A stretch of DNA of 60,058 bases from Phenylobacterium sp. (lineage in GTDB: Bacteria; Pseudomonadota; Alphaproteobacteria; Caulobacterales; Caulobacteraceae). Made by a program: the position numbers and the translations under genes. The stretch lies in the NCBI RefSeq assembly GCF_024508875.1, contig NZ_JANINU010000021.1:1-60058 (forward strand). The letters run 5' to 3'. Under the pieces are notes generated by a model. It saw nothing but the letters and a program-made list of their open reading frames with translations, was not told the DNA's origin and made no database searches. This document shows positions 51,300 through 59,856 of this stretch, in pieces. Numbering within the stretch: the first letter of the stretch is position 1; every line of letters begins with the position of its first letter.

Positions 51300-53144
51300 A
51301 TGGCGACTTATTTCTTTGAAACTATCACGGACGCGCAGGCCGCGACGTACGCTACGACCGACAGCCTCGTCTTTCAGACGACCGGTGAGCGCGCGAACCT
51401 GACGACCGTCCGCTTCAATGCGGCGACGCTGGCGAACCCGCAGGCGACGATCACTCTCATTTCGGGTCTGACCGGTAAGGCCGTGACCTTCCCGGCTTCG
51501 GGCATGGCGAATGAGCAGCCGATCTTCCCCGATGGTTCGGTGCTGTTCGTGGGCACGACCGGCGGCGACACGGTGACGGGCCTGTCGACGGGCGACGCGC
51601 TCTACGGCGGCGACGGCACGGACTCGCTCGACGGCGGCAGCGGCAACGACCTGCTGCAAGGCAACTCGGGCAATGACACGCTCATCGGCGGCGCCGGCAA
51701 TGACACCGTGTACGGTGGCCAAAGCGACGACACGATCGATCTGGGCTCGGGCGCGAACTTTGGCCAGGGCAACCTGGGCAACGACAGCATCACGACCTCG
51801 GGCGCTTCGACCGTCCTCGGCGGTCAGGGCAACGACACCCTGGTCGGCAGCACGGGCGCTGACATCCTGAACGGCAACTCGGGCGACGACCTGATCCGCA
51901 GCGTGATCACCGGCGGCACCGATGCTGGCGGCAACGACAGCATCTCTGGTGAGAGCGGCAACGACACCATCACGGGCGTCGATGGCAACATCACCATGGA
52001 TGGCGGCACCGGCAACGACAGCCTCTCCATGGCGGCTGGCTCTGTCGGCGGCACGATCGCGGTCGTCGGTGGCGACGGCAACGACACTGTCACGGCGGCG
52101 AACGTCGCGGGCGGCGGCTCGATCCAGGGCAACGCTGGCGATGACTCGATCGTCGAATCCTCCACGGCCGGCAAGTGGACCATCCTCGGCGGTCAGGGCA
52201 ACGACGTCATCACGGTGTCGAGCACCGACGGCACGCTGGTGAATGGTAACGCCGGTGACGACACGATCACCGCGGCTGGCGGCGCCGACAACATCCTCGG
52301 CGAAGACGGCAAGGACTCGATCAGCGCTGGCGACGGCGCCGACACGATCGACGGCGGTCTCGGCAACGACACCATCGAGTCGGGCAACGGCAACGACGTG
52401 GTCGTGGGCGGCGACGGCGATGACGTCATCACCAACGCTGGCAACAGCGACACCGTCGATGGCGGTGCGGGTAACGACAACATCACCGGCAGCACCGCCT
52501 CCGACAACCTGACCGGCGGTGACGGCAACGACACCATCACCGGCGGCGGCGGCAACGACGTGGTCAGCGCTGGCGCTGGCAACGACAACGTCACCACCAC
52601 GGGCGGCAACGACAACATCACGGCCGGTGAAGGCAACGACACCGTCGACGCTGGCGCCGGCAACAACACCGTCGACGGCGGTGGCGGCAACGACAACCTG
52701 TCGTCGACTGGCGGCAACGATGTCATCTCGGGTGGCGACGGCAACGACACCATCTCGGGTGGCGCTGGCGTGGATCAGCTCCGCGGCGGCAACGGCAACG
52801 ACATCTTCGTCTTCGCCAACGCCGGCGACTCGGGCCTGACCATCAGCACCCTGGACCGCATCTTCGACTGGGAATCGGGCGACAAGCTCGACTTCGGTAC
52901 GGGTGCGACCGCGGCTGAAGGCAGCACCTACCTCGAACTGAGCGCTTCGACCTACGAACTGGCCCTGAGCCTGGCGACCAGCCAGATCGCGGCCGGCACC
53001 GTCGACTACGTCGCGGTTCAAGTGGGTTCGGACGTGGTCGTGTTCGCCGACAACGGCGGCGCGGCGAACACCGTGGAAGACGCGGTGGTCCTGGTGGGCC
53101 GTACCCTGGCCGACATCAGCGCGACCAACATCCTGGGCTCGTAA
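51300..53144 (+). CDS. RTX-repeat surface protein, putative S-layer protein
   Basis: This 614-residue secreted protein has no signal peptide, a non-repetitive N-terminal part (about 1-95), a long tandem array of glycine-aspartate nonapeptides (about 98-503, units of GGxGND-TxxG type that bind calcium in beta-rolls) and a C-terminal about 110-residue secretion domain (FDWESGDKLDFG to ISATNILGS). It is rich in Gly, Asp, Asn and Thr and almost free of Cys. Its neighbours are the RsaD/RsaE-like exporter and glycosyltransferases, so it may be a small S-layer or adhesive coat protein. It is shorter than RsaA (about 1,026 residues). It has its own strong terminator, fitting high expression. Confidence 0.88.
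   Translation: MATYFFETITDAQAATYATTDSLVFQTTGERANLTTVRFNAATLANPQATITLISGLTGKAVTFPASGMANEQPIFPDGSVLFVGTTGGDTVTGLSTGDALYGGDGTDSLDGGSGNDLLQGNSGNDTLIGGAGNDTVYGGQSDDTIDLGSGANFGQGNLGNDSITTSGASTVLGGQGNDTLVGSTGADILNGNSGDDLIRSVITGGTDAGGNDSISGESGNDTITGVDGNITMDGGTGNDSLSMAAGSVGGTIAVVGGDGNDTVTAANVAGGGSIQGNAGDDSIVESSTAGKWTILGGQGNDVITVSSTDGTLVNGNAGDDTITAAGGADNILGEDGKDSISAGDGADTIDGGLGNDTIESGNGNDVVVGGDGDDVITNAGNSDTVDGGAGNDNITGSTASDNLTGGDGNDTITGGGGNDVVSAGAGNDNVTTTGGNDNITAGEGNDTVDAGAGNNTVDGGGGNDNLSSTGGNDVISGGDGNDTISGGAGVDQLRGGNGNDIFVFANAGDSGLTISTLDRIFDWESGDKLDFGTGATAAEGSTYLELSASTYELALSLATSQIAAGTVDYVAVQVGSDVVVFADNGGAANTVEDAVVLVGRTLADISATNILGS
51600..52800 (+). repeat. Tandem RTX-coding DNA repeats
   Basis: Short units rich in GGCAACGACA-type sequence, 27 nt on average, repeat many times and encode the calcium-binding nonapeptides. 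They are coding, in one frame, and are likely hot spots for repeat-number change by recombination. Confidence 0.85.
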
Positions 53145-53174
53145 GAGCTTCGGATCGATCCACGGATCAGAATT

Positions 53175-53207
53175 GGGCCGCCCCTCCGGGGCGGCCCTTT
53201 TTCTTTT
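53175..53207 (+). terminator. Strong intrinsic terminator of the RTX gene
   Basis: A 10-bp perfect stem GGGCCGCCCC (53175-53184) and GGGGCGGCCC (53188-53197) with a 3-nt loop is followed by TTTTTCTTTT. It lies 31 nt after the RTX stop and is the clearest intrinsic terminator in the window, consistent with a highly expressed single-gene unit. Confidence 0.93.
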
Positions 53208-53275
53208 GACCGCTGTGGCGTGCAATAGCGTTCGGCACACTTTGCCGCCTCGCCGCCCTGGGCTAAGAGCGCCGG

Positions 53276-54931
53276 ATGGGCGCCGCCGCGATCTACTTCC
53301 ACCCTGATGGCTTCGACACATCGACCGACCGCCTTCTAGGCAGGCACTCGGCGGGGGAGAGCTTCCTTCGAGGCCTCATTCGCCACGGAACTGGCTCCCA
53401 GCTACACCTGTGGAACGTCACCGGCGCATCTGAAGAGAAGCTCGGTGAACTGGTCGATCGGATCGAGCCGGCAAACCGGCCGCTGCGGTGGATCCCGCAA
53501 ACGGAGCGCGCAAAGCTCTCCGATCCCGGGGTCATGCACCTCCCGACGCCGGGAATGCCTGACGAGGCGTGGCGTCGGCTGGCCTTCGGCTCGCGCCGAT
53601 ACGCGATCAGCGGCATCACCCATACGACCGCATCCGCAAACGTAATGGGCATCCTGCCCAACTTCCTGATCGCGCCGCTCGAAGATCACGACGCTCTCAT
53701 CTGCACTTCGAACGCGGTCCGTGCCGCCGTCGAAGCGCAGATGGAGTTGATGCGCGAGTACATGAGGGGCGAGTACGGCGCCCGCCGGCGGCCCGAAGCC
53801 CAACGTGTGACGATCCCGCTAGGGGTCAACTGCTCGGACTTCAGCACGTCGCCCGAACACCGGAGCGGCTGGCGTGAGCGCCTTGGCATCCCGAACGACG
53901 CCATCGTCGCGCTCTATGTCGGCCGCTTCAACGTCAAGGCGAAGATGAATCCCGCCCTCATGGCCCTCGCGCTGGAAGGCGCCGCCAAGCGTGTTGACGC
54001 GCCCATCTACTGGGTGAACTCCGGGTGGGCGGAAAACGCTGAAGCAGACCGCGCATACGAGGAAGAGACCCAGAAGCTGTGTCCCTCCGTCGCCTTTCGC
54101 AGAGTCGATGGCCGCGCTCCCGACGTCCGCTTCTCGATCTGGTCGGTCGCCGACTTCTTCATCAGCTTCTCGGACAACATCCAGGAATCGTTCGGCCTGA
54201 CCCCGGTCGAGGCCATGGCGGCCGGGCTGCCCTCCGTCGTGAGCGATTGGGACGGCTACCGCGACACCGTCAGGAACGGCCTTGACGGCTTCAGCGTGCC
54301 GACGCTCGCGCCGCGAGGAGGGCTGGGTGGAGACCTCGCCTACTGGTACGAGAACGGCTGGCTCAGCTACCCCAACTACATCGGCGCCGCCGGCCAATAC
54401 ACCGCGATCGACCTGCGGGCTGCGGAACAGGCGATTGTCGAGTTGGCGTCAAATCCCGAGCTGCGCCGGACGATGGGCGCCGAGGCGCGCGCCCAGGCGC
54501 GCCGGATTTTCGACTGGTCGGCAATCATCCCTCAGTACGAAGCGCTGTGGGGCGAGCAGAACGCCCGTCGCCTGGCTGGCGGGAGCCAGGCGTCGCCACA
54601 AGGCAACCCCTACGCGCCGGATCCCTTTACACTCTTCGCCGGCTATCCGACGCGGGCTTTGAGCCAAGACGACCTGGTCACCCTGGTCGATGGCGTCTCA
54701 TGGGACGTGGCCAAGGCCCGGCTCGCTGCGCCGCTCGCCAGCTACAGTGGATTCAACCGCCCGCGACCGCCGGAGCTCGAGGTGGTCGTGAGCCGGCTGC
54801 AGGAGCTTGGACCTGCGACCGTCGCGACCCTGCGCGCTCTCTTCCCGCCAGCACGCCGACCATTCATCGAGCGAGGCCTGATATGGCTGGCGCGCTTCAA
54901 TGTCGTGGAAATTCGCCAAGTCTCGCACTGA
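53276..54931 (+). CDS. GT4-family glycosyltransferase, paralogue of 29384 gene
   Basis: This 551-residue GT-B enzyme has VALYVGRFNVKAKMNPALMALAL, WSVADFFISFSDNIQESFGLTPVEAMAAGLPSVVSDWDGYRDTVRNGLDGFSVPTLAPRGG (donor-binding region) and a C-terminal extra domain (about 440-551; PYAPDPFTLFAGYPTRALS, then RRPFIERGLIWLARFNVVEI). The same extra domain ends the paralogue at 29384. It starts 72 nt after the RTX terminator and is thus expressed separately, but its position suggests it may glycosylate the RTX protein or the associated glycan; this is inference. Confidence 0.83.
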   Translation: MGAAAIYFHPDGFDTSTDRLLGRHSAGESFLRGLIRHGTGSQLHLWNVTGASEEKLGELVDRIEPANRPLRWIPQTERAKLSDPGVMHLPTPGMPDEAWRRLAFGSRRYAISGITHTTASANVMGILPNFLIAPLEDHDALICTSNAVRAAVEAQMELMREYMRGEYGARRRPEAQRVTIPLGVNCSDFSTSPEHRSGWRERLGIPNDAIVALYVGRFNVKAKMNPALMALALEGAAKRVDAPIYWVNSGWAENAEADRAYEEETQKLCPSVAFRRVDGRAPDVRFSIWSVADFFISFSDNIQESFGLTPVEAMAAGLPSVVSDWDGYRDTVRNGLDGFSVPTLAPRGGLGGDLAYWYENGWLSYPNYIGAAGQYTAIDLRAAEQAIVELASNPELRRTMGAEARAQARRIFDWSAIIPQYEALWGEQNARRLAGGSQASPQGNPYAPDPFTLFAGYPTRALSQDDLVTLVDGVSWDVAKARLAAPLASYSGFNRPRPPELEVVVSRLQELGPATVATLRALFPPARRPFIERGLIWLARFNVVEIRQVSH

Positions 54932-55098
54932 GGCGCAGACGGTCGGGAAACAACATCTGACGATGTGCTTCCCGACCAAAGCGACACAGCCATGGAGAGC
55001 TAGGCTGACTTGGCCAGACTAACGTAAAGCTAGACCGGAGAGAAGAGGCGGACAGATCACGTCTCGTTCAACTGGCGAGGCGCGTTGGCTGGCCCCGG

Positions 55099-56118
55099 TC
55101 AGGAGCCGCCCTCAAGAGCGGCCGCGACGTCCCCGATGACGCCCGCCCAGTCGCCGGGCGTCCTTTGCCGGACCAGCCGCGCGCTCGGATACCAGGGCGT
55201 GCGGTCGTCCTTCCAGTTCGCGTACCAATCCACGGCAGGCCGCGACAACAGGATTATTGTCGGCCTGCCCAGCGCACCTGCCAGGTGCGCCACCGACGTG
55301 TCGACGGTGACCACCTTCTCAAGCCCGGCCATCAGATTCGCCGTGTCCGCAAAATCGCGCGCCCCGCTGCTCTCCGGATCCAGGGGTGTGAAGGCGGCCA
55401 GTCCGCGGATCGCCTTGGCCGTCACGCCCCCGGGCACACGGGTCGGATTGGGGTTGCGTCCGCCCCCCTGCAGCATCAGGCCGACCCCTGAAGGCGTTCC
55501 AGGGACTTGGGGCGCCACAAGCGTAGGGGCGGGAGCGTCCGCCGGGCCGGCGCCCAGCCACCGGGGTACGGACCCCATGGACGCCCACAGGTCGACGGGC
55601 TGGTCGTCGAACGACTGGGCGTTGAAGACCGTGGCCGGCAACTGCTCGAAGAGACGCACCAGCGGTCGGGCGACGGCCAACCGGACCTCCGCAGCCTCCC
55701 GCGCAAGAAGCGGGATGAACCTGGACCAAAGGATCTGGTCCCCCAGCCCCTGCTCGGCGAGGATCAGGATGCGCTTGTCCTTCAGGGATTCTCCCCGCCA
55801 TTCGGGGAAGGGGGCGGTCGGCCGCGGCAGCAGCTTGTGGCGCGCCTCGTAGAGCGCCATGCCCTCGGCGTACTTCCCGAGCTGAATCAACGTCATGCCC
55901 AAGGTGTGCTCGGTCCGGGGATGCTCCGGCTCGGCCGCGAGGGCCTCGCGCAGCACAGCCTCGGCCTCTTCCAGCCGGCCCGTGATGCGCAGGATCACGC
56001 CGAGGTTGCCCAGGGTCCATGACGGTCGCCAGCCCGCCGCCCGGCGATAGCAGGCTTCGGCCTCGTCCAGTCGGCCCGCCTTCTGGTGCGCCAGGCCCTC
56101 GTAGAAGATCGATTCCAT
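55099..56118 (-). CDS. TPR-domain protein with GT9/heptosyltransferase-like domain
   Basis: This 339-residue protein has TPR repeats in about residues 1-100 (YEGLAHQKAGRLDEAEACYRRA, LREALAAEPEHPRTEHTLG) followed by an ADP-heptose:LPS heptosyltransferase-like GT-B fragment: ILILAEQGLGDQILWSRFIPLLA, GVGLMLQGGGRNPNP, VVTVDTSVAHLAGALGRPTIILLS. The domain is short compared with free-standing heptosyltransferases, so it may be a divergent or partial GT9. It is followed by a 45-nt gap before the M23 gene, which is upstream of it in transcription order. Confidence 0.8.
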   Translation of the reverse strand: MESIFYEGLAHQKAGRLDEAEACYRRAAGWRPSWTLGNLGVILRITGRLEEAEAVLREALAAEPEHPRTEHTLGMTLIQLGKYAEGMALYEARHKLLPRPTAPFPEWRGESLKDKRILILAEQGLGDQILWSRFIPLLAREAAEVRLAVARPLVRLFEQLPATVFNAQSFDDQPVDLWASMGSVPRWLGAGPADAPAPTLVAPQVPGTPSGVGLMLQGGGRNPNPTRVPGGVTAKAIRGLAAFTPLDPESSGARDFADTANLMAGLEKVVTVDTSVAHLAGALGRPTIILLSRPAVDWYANWKDDRTPWYPSARLVRQRTPGDWAGVIGDVAAALEGGS

Positions 56119-56163
56119 CCCGCCAGTCGTAAGGCCGAGCCCGGCCGTTCGCCACCGGCGTCG

Positions 56164-57159
56164 CTAAATGCGGACCTCGATCCGACGGCTGACGGCCACC
56201 TTGCCGCCGCGCCAGACGCGATAGTCGGCCACGTAGACGCCGTGCGCCCACCCCATCGGCGGCCGCCGCTTGCCCACGAGGACGAAGTCCTGCGCCCGCC
56301 AGCGCTGCAGCGGCGGTCCACGGTGGCGCGCGAGGCTCTTGCCGTCCGGACCCTTCAGGTCGAGCTCGACCTCGTCGCCCGGCAAAAGCGCAATGGCGCG
56401 GACGTAGGCCACCAGCAGCGGGGCGTCGCCGCCGGGCGCCCGAACGGCGCCGTCCTCCACCTGGCCCATCGTCACCTGCGCGTCGGCGAACCCGGCGTTC
56501 AGCACCGCGCCCTGGCGATACGGCATGCGGGCCAGCGCCTGGGCCGTCCACAAGCTGGTCTGACCGCCGCACGACTGCGGCTTCGACGCATCGGGCGCGA
56601 AGGGATCCACGATCTGGCCGGCGTGACGGACCGTCAGGTGCAGATGCGGGAACTCGGTGTTCCCCGATAGCCCGACGCGGGCGATCGGTGCGCCGGCCGC
56701 GACGGCGTCGCCGACCTTCACGGAGATGCTGCCCCTGGCGAGGTGGCAGTATTGAGTCTCCCACCCGTTCCCATGATCGATCACGACGCCGTTGCCGCAC
56801 TCCTGATTGGCCACCGATGGCGCCCCCGGCGCACGGATCGAGATGTCCTGCACCCCGTCCCGCAGCCGGGCGACACGACCGGCCGCCGCCGCCAGGACCG
56901 CAACGCCGCGCCGCTGGGCGGCCATGTCGAGCAATCGGATGTCGACGCCGGTGTGCTTGTCGTAGGTCTGCAGCCCGCAGCGATAGTCGCGTGTGCCCGG
57001 GCCTGGATCGCGGTCCACGTAGTGCTGGATTTCGCAGGTCTTGCCCGGCTCGCAGGCAAGTGGGAACGAGAGCGCCGGCGTCGGCGGCGCGCTGGCGGCG
57101 GGTGAGGCGGAGAGGACGAGGCCGGTGGCGGCGATGGCGGCGAGAACCAGCGGCTTCAT
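56164..57159 (-). CDS. Periplasmic M23-family metallopeptidase
   Basis: This 331-residue exported protein has a signal peptide (about 1-23, ASAAPP region) and a peptidase M23/LytM domain (about 60-185). The zinc ligands are visible as His69 and Asp73 in HTGVD, and HLHL at 172-175 (FPHLHL), with His139 in the YCHLARG motif. All key residues are present, so it should be an active endopeptidase on peptidoglycan or a related polymer. The C-terminal third is a separate beta-rich domain. Four cysteines in pairs suggest disulfides. Confidence 0.9.
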   Translation of the reverse strand: MKPLVLAAIAATGLVLSASPAASAPPTPALSFPLACEPGKTCEIQHYVDRDPGPGTRDYRCGLQTYDKHTGVDIRLLDMAAQRRGVAVLAAAAGRVARLRDGVQDISIRAPGAPSVANQECGNGVVIDHGNGWETQYCHLARGSISVKVGDAVAAGAPIARVGLSGNTEFPHLHLTVRHAGQIVDPFAPDASKPQSCGGQTSLWTAQALARMPYRQGAVLNAGFADAQVTMGQVEDGAVRAPGGDAPLLVAYVRAIALLPGDEVELDLKGPDGKSLARHRGPPLQRWRAQDFVLVGKRRPPMGWAHGVYVADYRVWRGGKVAVSRRIEVRI

Positions 57160-57198
57160 GACCCCACGATGCCTGCGGGCCGCGACGAAACTATGGCT

Positions 57199-57942
57199 TC
57201 AACCGAACCGCAGGCCGGTCAGCGCCGCAAGGCGCTCGGCGTCCGCCGCATACACGCTCCGCAGATGTTCGATGTCGGCGAGCGTCAACTCGGAGGGGTA
57301 GTCCATCTCGCGCCCCACGTGGACCTCGCGAGGCGTCGGTGTCGCGCCGGCCGGCAGGCCGAGGAAGGTGCGCACCTGGCCCAGAGTGGCCGCGGGGTTG
57401 GCGCGCAGGTCGTCCGAGGTCAGGACCAGAACCTGCGCGCGCGGGAAGAGGCCGTACAGCCGCTCCATCTGCTCGCCATAGAAGCCGCGCTCGACGTAGG
57501 AGAACTCCCGGTGGAAGCCCCAGGGTTCGGCGTCGAAGAGCCGCTGGCGCCCCCCGCGAATACACCAGGCGAACGGGTGGGTCTCGACACCCCGCGCGTA
57601 TTCCATGCGCCAGTGCGACCACGCCCGTTGCACCGGGTCGCGGAGCACCACGATCAGCTTCATGTCCGGGTTGTAGGCCGCGATCCGTTCCAGGCAGTTC
57701 GGCCAGTAGGTGTAGATCGGCGTGGCCTCGCCGCACGGCCGTCCGGCCGCGTCGGGGAAGCGGGCGTGATAGTCCGCGTAGTCCGCCCGGCCCCAGTCGC
57801 GCCGGTCGTCGTCGAAGACGTGTAGTTCCTTGAACTGCGGCAGGCAGATGTCCGGATAGTCACCCAGGTAGTCGAACAGCGCCGTGGTGCCGCCCTTTTG
57901 GACGCCGGCGATCACGAAACTGACGAGGGGCGCAGAAGCCAT
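57199..57942 (-). CDS. PAPS-dependent sulfotransferase
   Basis: This 247-residue sulfotransferase has the 5'-phosphosulfate loop GVQKGGTT at residues 13-20 and a 3'-phosphate-binding motif with Arg101 and Ser109 (LRDPVQRAWSHW). Length and motifs fit the bacterial sulfotransferase family with heparan-type relatives (KEL, CGEATPIY). The likely acceptor is a surface glycan, given the locus. It is divergent from the rfbF-type operon (104-nt spacer). Confidence 0.9.
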   Translation of the reverse strand: MASAPLVSFVIAGVQKGGTTALFDYLGDYPDICLPQFKELHVFDDDRRDWGRADYADYHARFPDAAGRPCGEATPIYTYWPNCLERIAAYNPDMKLIVVLRDPVQRAWSHWRMEYARGVETHPFAWCIRGGRQRLFDAEPWGFHREFSYVERGFYGEQMERLYGLFPRAQVLVLTSDDLRANPAATLGQVRTFLGLPAGATPTPREVHVGREMDYPSELTLADIEHLRSVYAADAERLAALTGLRFG

Positions 57943-58045
57943 GGCCCCACATCCCGCGACGCGACGGTTCGTGCAAGCAGCTTCGGAATCGCCGACTTAC
58001 CGGCTAAGACGGCGGCGACGCGCGGCGCGCGCAAGAAGGCGAGAC

Positions 58046-58813
58046 ATGAAGACGGTAATCCTGGCTGGGGGCCTTGGCACGCGGATCTCGGAAGAGAGCC
58101 ACCTGCGACCCAAGCCGATGATCGAGATCGGCGGTCGGCCCATCCTTTGGCACATCATGAAGCTGTACTCGCACCACGGCTTCAACGACTTCGTCGTCTG
58201 CCTCGGGTACAAGGGCTATGTGGTGAAGGAATACTTCGCCAACTACGTGCTTCATAACGCGGACCTGACAGTCGATCTCTCGCGCGGCGCCATCGAGTAT
58301 CACGCCACCAACCACGAGCCCTGGCGCGTGACGCTGGTCGACACGGGCGAGGCCACGATGACCGGCGGCCGGCTGAAGCGGGTCGCGCCTTACCTGGACC
58401 GGGACGAGCCCTTCTTCCTCACCTACGGCGACGGCGTTTCCGACGTCGATCTGACCGCGCTGGCGAAGTTCCATCGTGCCCACGGCAAGGACGCAACCAT
58501 CACGGCCGTCGCGCCGCCCGGCCGCTACGGCGCGCTGGAGATCGACGACGGTCAGGTGGAGCGATTCGTGGAGAAGCCGCCCGGCGACAACGGCCTGATC
58601 AATGGCGGCTTCTTCGTGCTGAACCCTGGCGTCATTGAGCGGATCGACGGCGACGCCACGGTCTGGGAGCAGCAGCCGCTGGAGGGCCTGGCGGCCGACG
58701 GCCAGCTCATGGCCTACCGGCACGACGGCTTCTGGGCCGCGATGGACACCCTGCGCGACAAGAACCAGCTCGAGGCGCTGTGGGCGTCCGGCGAGGCGCC
58801 GTGGCGGCGGTGA
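58046..58813 (+). CDS. rfbF: Glucose-1-phosphate cytidylyltransferase
   Basis: This 255-residue nucleotidyltransferase makes CDP-glucose from CTP and glucose-1-phosphate. It has the N-terminal GGLGTRISEES and KPMIEIGGRPILWHIMK, with FVVCLGYKGYVVKEYF, LTYGDGVSDVDL and EKPPGDNGLINGGFFV, all typical of RfbF/AscA. The length matches RfbF (257). The ATG at 58046 is the family start; upstream frame is shadow. Its stop overlaps the dehydratase GTG by 4 nt. Confidence 0.96.
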   Translation: MKTVILAGGLGTRISEESHLRPKPMIEIGGRPILWHIMKLYSHHGFNDFVVCLGYKGYVVKEYFANYVLHNADLTVDLSRGAIEYHATNHEPWRVTLVDTGEATMTGGRLKRVAPYLDRDEPFFLTYGDGVSDVDLTALAKFHRAHGKDATITAVAPPGRYGALEIDDGQVERFVEKPPGDNGLINGGFFVLNPGVIERIDGDATVWEQQPLEGLAADGQLMAYRHDGFWAAMDTLRDKNQLEALWASGEAPWRR

Positions 58814-59856
58814 ACCCTGCGTTCTGGGCGGGCAAGCGCGTCCTGCTGACCGGTCAGACGGGCTTCAAAGGCTCGTGGGCCGCGATCTGGCTGAGCAAGA
58901 TGGGCGCGCAGGTGACGGGCCTGGCCCTGCCGCCCGACCAGGCGCCGGCGCTCTTCACCTTGGCGGGCATAGAACAGCGGATCACCTCGCGGTTCGTCGA
59001 TCTTCGCAACCCGGGCGCGGTGGGCGCCGCCCTCGCCCCGCATGCCTTCGACATCGTGCTCCACATGGCCGCCCAGCCGATCGTGCGCACCTCTGTCGAG
59101 GATCCGATCGGCACCTTCCAGACCAACGTCATGGGCACGGCCCACCTGCTGCAGGCGCTTCGGCGGCAGGCCGACTTACGGGCGGTGCTCGCGATCACGT
59201 CGGATAAGGTCTACGCCAACAACGACACGGGCCGCGCCTTTGTCGAGGGCGACAACCTTGGCGGCAAGGATCCCTATTCGGCGTCTAAGGCGGCCGCCGA
59301 GATCGTGGTCCAGAGCTTTGCTAGGAGCTTCTTTCCAACGACACCGGTCGGCACGGCGCGGGGCGGCAACGTCATCGGCGGGGGCGATTTCTCGCGCGAC
59401 CGGCTGGTGGCCGACATCGTGCGCGCAGCGCGGGCGGGTGAGCAGGTGGTCCTGCGTCATCCCGAGGCCACCCGGCCTTGGCAGCATGTTCTGGACTGCC
59501 TGGCCGGCTACTTCCGTCTCGTCGAGGCGCTGGCGACCGATCCCGCGGCGCCGCGCGCCGTGAACTTCGGGCCGAGGCCCGGCGGAACCGAAGTCAGCGT
59601 GGGCGAACTCGCGACGCTGGGCGTGGAGGCGCTGGGCGGTCAGCCTTGGCGGCACGAGCCGGATCCCGCTTCGCTGGAAGCCAGGACCCTGGCCATCGAC
59701 GCCACGCTGGCGCGTGAGGCGCTGGGCTTCGAGAGCCGGCTGGACGCACCCGAGGCGGTGGCGCTCACCATGGAGTGGTACCGCCGCCAAGCTGCAGGGG
59801 AGGACGCGCTTTCCTTGTGCCTGGAACAGATCGAGGGCTACGAAGGCCGGCCATGA
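58810..59856 (+). CDS. rfbG: CDP-glucose 4,6-dehydratase
   Basis: This 348-residue extended SDR converts CDP-glucose to CDP-4-keto-6-deoxyglucose with bound NAD. The nucleotide loop TGQTGFKG is at 14-21, TSDK at 130-133, and YSASK gives Tyr156 and Lys160. FWAGKRVLLTG is diagnostic for RfbG. The GTG at 58810, inside the preceding stop, gives the correct N-terminus (MNPAFW). The following gene overlaps by 4 nt (ATGA). No CDP-4-dehydro-6-deoxyglucose 3-dehydratase (RfbH) is visible before the window ends. Confidence 0.95.
   Translation: MNPAFWAGKRVLLTGQTGFKGSWAAIWLSKMGAQVTGLALPPDQAPALFTLAGIEQRITSRFVDLRNPGAVGAALAPHAFDIVLHMAAQPIVRTSVEDPIGTFQTNVMGTAHLLQALRRQADLRAVLAITSDKVYANNDTGRAFVEGDNLGGKDPYSASKAAAEIVVQSFARSFFPTTPVGTARGGNVIGGGDFSRDRLVADIVRAARAGEQVVLRHPEATRPWQHVLDCLAGYFRLVEALATDPAAPRAVNFGPRPGGTEVSVGELATLGVEALGGQPWRHEPDPASLEARTLAIDATLAREALGFESRLDAPEAVALTMEWYRRQAAGEDALSLCLEQIEGYEGRP

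Noticed and set aside
51600..52800. CRISPR array or non-coding tandem repeat
   Set aside because: The repeats are contiguous with no unique spacers and stay in one frame encoding calcium-binding RTX nonapeptides.
51189..53321. A 710-codon open frame on the minus strand opposite the RTX gene
   Set aside because: It is the mirror of the RTX nonapeptide repeats, giving low-complexity valine/alanine-rich sequence, and has no ribosome site or known domain. The plus-strand RTX protein explains the region.
55085..55852. Plus-strand frame of 255 codons after the GT4 gene
   Set aside because: It is antisense to the TPR-GT9 gene, whose TPR and GT-B motifs are clear.
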